DNA of 59,971 nucleotides. Origin: Alphaproteobacteria bacterium. Lineage in GTDB: Bacteria; Pseudomonadota; Alphaproteobacteria; DSM-16000; Inquilinaceae. Below are positions 54,208 through 59,971 of the stretch, piece by piece (position 1 is the stretch's first letter; each line of letters starts with the position of its first letter). The position numbers were made by a program, and so were the translations under genes. Location: assembly GCA_028281265.1 (NCBI GenBank), contig JANQKE010000223.1:1-59971 (forward strand). Direction: 5' to 3'. The notes beneath the pieces are model-generated. The model saw only the letters and a program-made list of their open reading frames with translations. It had not been told where the DNA came from and made no database searches.

Positions 54208-54305
54208 GAGCATCCTGCGTCCTAACGGACGCAGATAAGATGCTCTAAATCTTTGAAGTAGATCAACCTGCGTTCAGATGAGTCCATCTGAACGCAGGTT
54301 GATCT
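54208..54305 (+). repeat. Palindromic repeat R1, copy 6
   Basis: Hairpin A (54208-54245) pairs a short left arm GAGCATCCTGCGTCC with a long right arm, leaving a 4-nt bulge. The spacer is TAAATCTTTGAAGT. Hairpin B (54260-54305) is perfect with 21-bp arms starting AGATCAACCTGCGTTCAGAT around AGTC. CTAG flanks both ends. It lies 7 bp after the amidohydrolase stop, in the convergent gap before lexA. Confidence 0.9.
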
Positions 54306-54611
54306 AGTGGCCGCGATCGATCGGTTCCGTTCCGGGGATCGCCGCGACCGCCATTGCCATAACGCAAGCCGGGAGGCGCTGCCGAGACGGACCGAACGGC
54401 CTGCCCGGCGGATACCCGGCCGGCCCCTGATGTGCCCGATACGACGCTCCGGAAAACCGGCCCGCGCGGGCCATACCAAGGTGCGATGAGCCAGACTCAT
54501 CGCCACGCTGCAAGCGGACCCCGGCACGCCCGAGCTTCTTGAGAGGCAGGCCTCGTGGGGCGCTTGAACGCAATACGACGTGGGATGAAACAACCCCAGC
54601 GCAAACCGGGA
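54306..54611. other. 306-bp convergent gap before lexA with no gene seen
   Basis: GC-rich sequence with small inverted repeats (for example CCGGCCCGCGCGGGCC at about 54460) that may end transcription of lexA and of the amidohydrolase gene. There is no coding potential with a credible start. Confidence 0.4.
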
Positions 54612-55346
54612 TCAGTACTGCCGCAACAGGCCGACCAGCCGGCCTTGGACCTGAACCCGATGGGCCGGCAGCACCCGGGTCTGATGCCCCCTGTTCGCCG
54701 GCTCCAAGGCGACGCTGTCATGCCGGCGACGCAGGCGCTTCAGGGTCACTTCGAGATCGTCGACCAGAGCGACGACGATCGCGCCGTTCTCGGCACTGTC
54801 GCAGCGGCGGATGATGACCGTATCGCCGTCCAGGATCCCGGCCTCGATCATGCTGTCGCCCTCCACCTCCAGGGCGTAGTGGTCGCCTTGGCCGAGAAAG
54901 CTCGCCGGGACTTCGGCGAAGGTCGTGCTGTCCCGGAGGGCTTCGATCGCCGTCCCCGCGGCGATCCGGCCGTAGAGGGGCAGGCTGATCGTCGCTCCGT
55001 CGTCCGGATCCGGGTCCGCCCCGACCGAGCGCACGGGGGAGCCCTGTCCGAACCCGCCGCGAATGACGTTGGGTTGAAACGCCCGCGCGGGCTTCGGCGC
55101 CGTGTCGGTCTCCACCGAGCCGGCCCCCAGCGCGTCGGGCAGCCGCAACACCTCCAAGGCCCGGGCGCGGTGGGGCAGCCGCTGGATGAAGCCCCGCTCC
55201 TCCAGCCCCGAAATCAGCCGGTGGATGCCGGATTTCGACTTCAGCCCCAACGCGTCCTTCATCTCCTCGAACGACGGGGACACGCCGCCTTCCTGCAGAC
55301 GCTGATGGATGAACAGAAGCAGTTCTTTCTGTTTAGGTGTCAACAC
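54612..55346 (-). CDS. lexA: SOS regulator LexA
   Basis: 244 aa, slightly longer than the E. coli protein because of an insertion at about 75-115, as usual in alphaproteobacteria. Winged helix [20 protein letters not shown] then [20 protein letters not shown] (residues 1-65). Self-cleavage site Ala130-Gly131 in [12 protein letters not shown], catalytic Ser165 in EGDSMIEAG and Lys203 in [14 protein letters not shown]. It represses DNA-damage genes until RecA triggers cleavage. An alphaproteobacterial SOS box lies about 200 bp upstream. Confidence 0.96.
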   Translation of the reverse strand: MLTPKQKELLLFIHQRLQEGGVSPSFEEMKDALGLKSKSGIHRLISGLEERGFIQRLPHRARALEVLRLPDALGAGSVETDTAPKPARAFQPNVIRGGFGQGSPVRSVGADPDPDDGATISLPLYGRIAAGTAIEALRDSTTFAEVPASFLGQGDHYALEVEGDSMIEAGILDGDTVIIRRCDSAENGAIVVALVDDLEVTLKRLRRRHDSVALEPANRGHQTRVLPAHRVQVQGRLVGLLRQY

Positions 55347-55520
55347 CGCTTGGTTCCTTCCCGTTCACCCGCGCCACCGGCTTGCCGCCAGACGCTCACA
55401 GCCGCATCCCGATGCCGCCATCCTCGACCGGAAACGATGGCCGCAGCCTGAGCTGAATGCGTTCCGCATTCTATCAGAAACCGACCGTACGCCCGATGAA
55501 TCATGTACGTCACTATGAGA

Positions 55521-55560
55521 GAACAAAAGTAAAACGTCAACTCATGTTCGAGCTTCGTTC
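55521..55560 (-). promoter_or_regulatory. LexA (SOS) box upstream of lexA
   Basis: GTTCGAGCTTCGTTC (55546-55560) is a perfect GTTC-N7-GTTC, the alphaproteobacterial LexA operator. GAACAAAAGTAAAAC (55521-55535) beside it is an imperfect inverted half-match (GAAC-N7-AAAC). They lie in the AT-rich 261-bp region between moeA and lexA and imply autoregulation of lexA from its own promoter. Confidence 0.75.
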
Positions 55561-55607
55561 CCTTCAGGTTTGCGATTGTTCCCCAGCTTATCCACAGCGC
55601 CGCCGGA

Positions 55608-56825
55608 TCAGATGGGGAACGGTCCTTCCGGAAAGGTGAGGATGTCGACCTCGGTACCGGCCTTGGCGGCGGGGGCATGCGGCGGGCGGACGACCAGGCA
55701 ATCCGCCTGGGCCAGCCGGGTCATCATCGAGCTGTCCTGGATCGCAGCCGGGTCGACCGCCAACGGCCTGTCCGCCGACCGCTCGACCCAGCGGGCGCGC
55801 ATATAGTCTTCCCGCGGGCCGTTGGCCGGAAGGTCGCGGGCCAGGCGCGCGGTGCCGTTCGGTCCGATCTCCGCCGCCAGCCCCTGCAGCGCTTGCAGGG
55901 CCGGTCGCACGAACAACAATGCGCAGACCAGGTTGGAAACCGGGTTGCCCGGCAGCCCGAGCATGGGCACGCCGTGGATCTGTCCGAACATCAGCGGCTT
56001 GCCCGGCCGCATCGCGATCTTCCAGAAATCGAGCGTCAGGCCCTGCGCGCCGAGGACCTGCTGCACCAGATCGTGCTCGCCCACCGACGCCCCGCCGGTG
56101 GTGATCAGCAGGTCGCATCCGGCCGCGCCGGCGGCGAGGGCCTCCAGGGAGCCGGCATCGTCCCGGGCGATGCCCAGGAGGATCGGCACCCCGCCGCAGG
56201 CCCGGACCAGTGCTGCGAGACCGAACCCGTTGGCACTGACGATCTGGTTGGCACCGACCGGATCACCGGGCAGCACGATCTCGTTGCCGGTCTGCAGGAT
56301 CGCCACCCGCGGCCGACGCCGCACCGACAGCCAGGGAACGTTCATCGCCGCGCACAGGGCGACGTCGCGGACGGTCAAACGCCGGCCTCGGTGCAGCAGC
56401 GTCTCGCCCGCGGCGAAATCGAGACCGGCGGTCCGCACATGGCGGCCGGCCGCCGTGACGCCGTGCACGGTGATGGTGTCACCGGCGGCCTCGACATCCT
56501 CTTGGATGACCACCGTATCGGTGCCCGGCGGCAGCGGGGCGCCGGTGAAGATGCGCACGCATTCGCCCCGGTCGACCGGTGTGTCGTGGGCGGTGCCTGC
56601 CGGCACGTAGCCCACCTGCTTGAAGGTGGCGGGGACGGTCGCCACATCCGCGCCGTGCACCGCGTAGCCGTCCATGGCCGAGACGTCGGCCCAGGGCTGG
56701 GTGCGGCGGCTGACGACATCCGTCGCCAGGACCCGCCCGCAGGCATCGGACAGGCTCACGGTCTCCGCGGCCAGCGGATGCATCCTGCCCAGGATGCGAC
56801 CGCCGGCATCTGCCACCGAGATCAT
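55608..56825 (-). CDS. moeA: Molybdopterin molybdenumtransferase MoeA
   Basis: 405 aa from ATG 56825, overlapping the moaC stop by 4 bp; the open frame continues into moaC in another frame and is spurious there. Family motifs: [66 protein letters not shown] and [19 protein letters not shown]. It inserts molybdate into adenylated molybdopterin. That cofactor is required by the BisC-like enzyme at the start of the window, among others. Confidence 0.96.
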   Translation of the reverse strand: MISVADAGGRILGRMHPLAAETVSLSDACGRVLATDVVSRRTQPWADVSAMDGYAVHGADVATVPATFKQVGYVPAGTAHDTPVDRGECVRIFTGAPLPPGTDTVVIQEDVEAAGDTITVHGVTAAGRHVRTAGLDFAAGETLLHRGRRLTVRDVALCAAMNVPWLSVRRRPRVAILQTGNEIVLPGDPVGANQIVSANGFGLAALVRACGGVPILLGIARDDAGSLEALAAGAAGCDLLITTGGASVGEHDLVQQVLGAQGLTLDFWKIAMRPGKPLMFGQIHGVPMLGLPGNPVSNLVCALLFVRPALQALQGLAAEIGPNGTARLARDLPANGPREDYMRARWVERSADRPLAVDPAAIQDSSMMTRLAQADCLVVRPPHAPAAKAGTEVDILTFPEGPFPI

Positions 56826-57301
56826 CGTGTAGCCTCGTAGACACCTGATTTTCCACCGCTTTTGTACAGCAGCTTCACACCGTCGATAACCATGCCGCGG
56901 TCGACGGCCTTGACCATGTCGTAGATCGTCAGCGCCGCCGTCGCGGCGGCGGTCAGAGCCTCCATCTCCACGCCCGTCCGGCCCCTGGTGCGGGCGGTGG
57001 CGGTGACGAGGACGCCCGGCAGGTCCGGATCGGGTTCCAGGACGAGATCCACGCTGGTCAGCGGCAACGGATGGCACAGCGGGATCAGATCGGCGGTCCG
57101 CTTGGCCCCCATGATGCCGGCCAGCCGCGCGACCCCGAGAACGTCTCCCTTCTCGGCCGAGCCGTCCTGAATCAGCGCCAAGGTCTCCGCCGCCATCACC
57201 ACCCGGCAGCCCGCCTTGGCGACGCGTTCGGTTTCCGGCTTGGCGCCGACATCGACCATGTGGGCCTGCCCGGACGCATCGAAATGGGTCAGCCCGCTCA
57301 C
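56822..57301 (-). CDS. moaC: Cyclic pyranopterin monophosphate synthase MoaC
   Basis: 159 aa, full length. [40 protein letters not shown] then HPLPLTSVD, and [20 protein letters not shown] with the catalytic Lys in [20 protein letters not shown]. It makes cPMP, the first pterin of molybdenum cofactor synthesis. It is translationally coupled by ATGA overlaps both to trpC before it and to moeA after it. Confidence 0.96.
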   Translation of the reverse strand: MSGLTHFDASGQAHMVDVGAKPETERVAKAGCRVVMAAETLALIQDGSAEKGDVLGVARLAGIMGAKRTADLIPLCHPLPLTSVDLVLEPDPDLPGVLVTATARTRGRTGVEMEALTAAATAALTIYDMVKAVDRGMVIDGVKLLYKSGGKSGVYEATR

Positions 57302-58116
57302 ACCAAGGTCTCCGTGCTCGTCGGCGCGGAGGCGAACAAGGCGCGGGTCGCCGCGGTGACATCGGCCTGGCGCATCAAGCTCTCGCCGATCAGGAAGGTG
57401 CTCGCTCCGACCTTGGCCATGCGCGCAAGGTCGGCCGGGCTGTAGAGGCCGCTTTCGGCGACCAGCAGACGGTCGGCCGGCACCCGGTGGGCAAGTGCTT
57501 GCGTCGTTGCAAGATCCACCGCCAACGTCTTGAGATTGCGATTGTTGATCCCGATCAGCTCGGACCTCAACTGCAGTGCCCGATCCAGCTCGACCCCATC
57601 ATGGACCTCGACCAGCACGTCCATACCGAGCTCGAGGGCGGCGGCTTCGAGCTCGGCGGCGAGCGCGTCCTCCAGCGCGGCCATGATCAGCAGGATGCAA
57701 TCCGCACCCAATGCCCGGGCTTCGACCACCTGATACGGATCGACGGTGAAGTCCTTGCGCAGGCTCGGCAACTCCACCGCCATCCGGGCCGCGACGAGAT
57801 CATCGTCACGGCCCTGGAAGTAGGGCTGATCGGTCAGGACCGACAGGCAGGTCGCCCCCCCGTCGCGATAGGCCCGCGCCAGGGTGGCCGGGTCGAAATC
57901 CTCGCGGATCAGGCCCTTGGACGGAGATGCTTTCTTGATCTCCGCGATCAGGCCGTACCGGCCGGCGGTTCGCGCCGATCGCAACGCCTGAAGAAAGCCG
58001 CGCGGCGGGCTCGCCGTCCGGGCGGTGGCGTCGACACGGCTCAAGGGCCGGGCCGCCTTGCAGGCGGCGACATGCGCCCGCTTGTCGGCCACGATGCGGG
58101 TGAGGATGTCGCTCAT
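57298..58116 (-). CDS. trpC: Indole-3-glycerol-phosphate synthase
   Basis: 272 aa TIM barrel. [20 protein letters not shown] is the catalytic Lys/phosphate motif, [74 protein letters not shown] and [15 protein letters not shown] complete the ring of family motifs. It is a monofunctional TrpC without a fused TrpF. It overlaps trpD by 4 bp. Makes indole-3-glycerol phosphate in Trp synthesis. Confidence 0.97.
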   Translation of the reverse strand: MSDILTRIVADKRAHVAACKAARPLSRVDATARTASPPRGFLQALRSARTAGRYGLIAEIKKASPSKGLIREDFDPATLARAYRDGGATCLSVLTDQPYFQGRDDDLVAARMAVELPSLRKDFTVDPYQVVEARALGADCILLIMAALEDALAAELEAAALELGMDVLVEVHDGVELDRALQLRSELIGINNRNLKTLAVDLATTQALAHRVPADRLLVAESGLYSPADLARMAKVGASTFLIGESLMRQADVTAATRALFASAPTSTETLV

Positions 58117-59156
58117 GCCGGGTCCTCGACATCGTCATGGGAGATCCGGACCAAAGCCGTCAACGCCGCGGCGGCCCTGCCGGTATCGATACACCGGGCC
58201 GCCTGCGCGACGCCTGCGGCCAAGTCCCGGGCCCGGCCGGCGACGATCAGCGCCGCTCCCGCATTCATCAGCACGATGTCGCGGTAGGCACCGGTCCGAC
58301 CGGCGAGAAGCTCCTTGATCGCCGCGGCGTTGTGGGCGGCGTCGCCCCCCTTGAGGGCGGCAAGGGATACGGTTTCAAGCCCCACATCGCCCGGGCTGAC
58401 CGTGAACTCCTGCACCGCCCCGTCGTTCAGCGCGGCGACGTGGGTCGGCCCGGTCGTGGAGATCTCGTCCAGGCCGTCGGCCCCGTGCACGACCCAGGCC
58501 GCCTCGGTGCCCAGCTTGGCGAGGGTCTCGGCCACCGGTCGCAGCCATCGGGGGGCGAACACGCCGACCAGTTGCCGTCTCGCCCCGGCCGGGTTCGACA
58601 ACGGCCCCAGCAGGTTGAAGATCGTCCGGGTCGCCAGTTCCACCCGGGCGGGACCGACATGGCGCATCGCGCTGTGGTGGCGGGGGGCCATCAGAAACCC
58701 CACCTTGGCCTCGGCGATCGCGCGCTCCACCAACGGCATCGCGCAGTCGATGTTCACCCCCAGAGCCGCCAGTACGTCGGCCGCCCCGGACCTGCTGGAC
58801 AACGCGCGGTTGCCGTGCTTGGCCACCGGGACCCCGCAGCCGGCCAGCACGAACGACACCGCGGTGGAGATGTTGAGCGTGCCGGCGGCATCCCCGCCGG
58901 TGCCGCAGCAGTCGATCGCGTCGACCGGGGCGGCGACCTTGAGTGCTTTCGCCCGCATCACCCGGGCCGCACCGGCGATCTCCGGCACCGTTTCCCCGCG
59001 AACCCGAAGGGCCATCAGGAAGCCGCCGATCTGGGCCGGTGTGGCATCTCCCGACATGATGATGTCGAACGCCGCACCCGCCTCGTCCTCATCCAGCGTT
59101 GCCCCCGTGGCGACCTTGGCGATGAACGGTTTCAGCGACGGTGTATCCGGGGTCAT
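58113..59156 (-). CDS. trpD: Anthranilate phosphoribosyltransferase
   Basis: 347 aa. [20 protein letters not shown] is the PRPP-binding glycine loop, [20 protein letters not shown] then [29 protein letters not shown] and [20 protein letters not shown]. Joins anthranilate to PRPP. It overlaps trpG by 4 bp. Confidence 0.97.
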   Translation of the reverse strand: MTPDTPSLKPFIAKVATGATLDEDEAGAAFDIIMSGDATPAQIGGFLMALRVRGETVPEIAGAARVMRAKALKVAAPVDAIDCCGTGGDAAGTLNISTAVSFVLAGCGVPVAKHGNRALSSRSGAADVLAALGVNIDCAMPLVERAIAEAKVGFLMAPRHHSAMRHVGPARVELATRTIFNLLGPLSNPAGARRQLVGVFAPRWLRPVAETLAKLGTEAAWVVHGADGLDEISTTGPTHVAALNDGAVQEFTVSPGDVGLETVSLAALKGGDAAHNAAAIKELLAGRTGAYRDIVLMNAGAALIVAGRARDLAAGVAQAARCIDTGRAAAALTALVRISHDDVEDPA

Positions 59157-59737
59157 GCGGCTTCCCGCTGGGCGACGGACTTCAGGAAGTTGGCGAGCAG
59201 GGCGTGCCCGGCTTCCGAGGCGATGCTTTCGGGATGGAACTGTACCCCATGCACCGGCCAGGTCTTGTGGCTCAACCCCATGATGACGCCGTCATCGGTT
59301 TCGGCCGTCACCGTCAGGCTATCGGGCACGCTGTCGGGTGCGATCGTCAGGGAGTGATAGCGCGTGACCCGCATCGGATCGGGCAGGCCCTCGAACAGGC
59401 CGTGGCCGCGATGTCGGATGGTGCTGAGCTTGCCGTGCATCATCTGCGGGGCCCGCACCACGGTGCCGCCGAACACCTGGCCGATGGTCTGGTGACCCAG
59501 GCACACGCCCAGGATCGGCAGGCGTCCCGCTGCGGCCCGGACCAGGTCGAGGCAGATGCCGGCCCGATCCGGATCGCACGGACCCGGGGAGATGACCAAG
59601 GCGTGCGCACCGCATGACAGGGCCGCCTCGACCGTGATCCGGTCGTTGCGCACGACCCGGCAGTCCACCCCGAGATCGCCGAAGAAATGCACAAGGTTGA
59701 AGGTGAAGCTGTCGTAATTGTCGATCAGCAGCAGCAT
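59153..59737 (-). CDS. trpG: Anthranilate synthase component II (glutamine amidotransferase)
   Basis: 194 aa from ATG 59737, where [20 protein letters not shown] is the conserved start; 70 upstream in-frame codons are open but run through repeat R3. Class I GATase triad Cys79 in [11 protein letters not shown] and His168-Glu170 in VQFHPES, with [13 protein letters not shown]. It supplies ammonia to TrpE; trpE is expected upstream, beyond the window. First gene of the visible trpGDC-moaC-moeA block. Confidence 0.96.
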   Translation of the reverse strand: MLLLIDNYDSFTFNLVHFFGDLGVDCRVVRNDRITVEAALSCGAHALVISPGPCDPDRAGICLDLVRAAAGRLPILGVCLGHQTIGQVFGGTVVRAPQMMHGKLSTIRHRGHGLFEGLPDPMRVTRYHSLTIAPDSVPDSLTVTAETDDGVIMGLSHKTWPVHGVQFHPESIASEAGHALLANFLKSVAQREAA

Positions 59738-59868
59738 GGCGGGGCCAGGGCGGGTTGGTGGGCGGTCCGGAGGGTGCAGCGTAACGGCTGCCGATCCGCC
59801 TGACCAGCGCCGGGTCGGCCCGTCGGCACCCCGGTCGGGCCGGCCCCGGGCGGCGGTCCCGAATCGGG

Positions 59869-59905
59869 CTAGAGCGTTTTCAGGGACTATCGGGCCGATC
59901 TGCCG
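59869..59905 (-). repeat. Dispersed repeat R3, copy d
   Basis: CTAGAGCGTTTTCAGGGACT and the next 17 bp (through CGATCTG) are the reverse complement of 88-121 with few changes. It lies upstream of trpG in a 234-bp non-coding stretch that shows nothing else. Confidence 0.7.
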
Positions 59906-59971
59906 AGGCGGATGGGCTCTGATGCCAGGAGCGAGGAGGAAGGACATGCCGGGGCATATTCGACGACGAGC

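Noticed and set aside
54208-54305. R1 as an intrinsic terminator only
   Set aside because: The hairpins are strong but lack the U-tract, one copy sits between divergent genes, and two hairpins are conserved, so a plain terminator does not explain it.
56826-57362. Upstream extension of the moeA frame through moaC
   Set aside because: Out of frame with moaC and Arg-rich; the ATG at 56825 with ATGA overlap matches MoeA N-termini.

Overview
The window is high-GC DNA from an alphaproteobacterium, most likely of the Rhodospirillales type. This rests on gene neighbourhoods known from that group: a PCMT-like gene followed by tolC, popZ directly before valS, the run erpA-SPOR-scpA-scpB-tatABC-serS-surE-pcm-M23-DUF815-yajC-secD-secF, and trpG-trpD-trpC-moaC-moeA-lexA with an alphaproteobacterial GTTC-N7-GTTC SOS box. 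No search could be run, so the genus is left open.

About 1-17.95 kb is an accessory segment. It carries a cytoplasmic BisC-type molybdoenzyme, a DUF433/DUF5615 toxin-antitoxin pair whose toxin end is overwritten by a repeat, IS5-like and ISNCY-like transposase remnants, a TctCBA transporter, and a minus-strand operon (RraA-like aldolase, Ldh2 dehydrogenase, TRAP DctP-DctQ-DctM). It also has overlapping LysR and GntR/FCD regulators, an iron-dependent alcohol dehydrogenase plus aldehyde dehydrogenase pair, a truncated macrodomain gene and a truncated hypothetical gene. It runs up to the 3' end of a tRNA-Asn gene. Inverted copies of one repeat (R2) lie near both ends, as expected of a genomic island. 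The metabolic theme is uptake and oxidation of a small carboxylic or hydroxy acid; the substrate is not known.

About 17.97-45 kb is core genome: tRNA-Asn and tRNA-Cys, envelope export (TolC), cell polarity (PopZ), translation (ValS, SerS), branched-chain amino acids (IlvD), DNA repair (ExoIII), Fe-S assembly (ErpA), chromosome condensation (ScpAB), protein export (TatABC, YajC-SecD-SecF) and protein or envelope maintenance (SurE, PCMT, LysM/M23). About 45-54.2 kb is more variable: an SDR, a MocR regulator before pyridoxal kinase, a DMT exporter, a large Na+/H+ antiporter with a cyclic-nucleotide-binding domain, and divergent PuuE-like and AllC/HyuC-like genes of ureide or hydantoin catabolism. 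About 54.6-59.7 kb is the compact minus-strand trp-moa-moe-lexA block.

The most unusual feature is a family of about 95-145 bp double-hairpin palindromic repeats (R1), with six copies at about 3.7, 19.0, 40.9, 44.4, 51.8 and 54.2 kb. Several supply the stop codon, and in one case the C-terminus, of the neighbouring gene. Their hairpin arms come in short and long forms that are mixed within single copies. Two further short repeat families (R2, two copies; R3, four copies) are also present.
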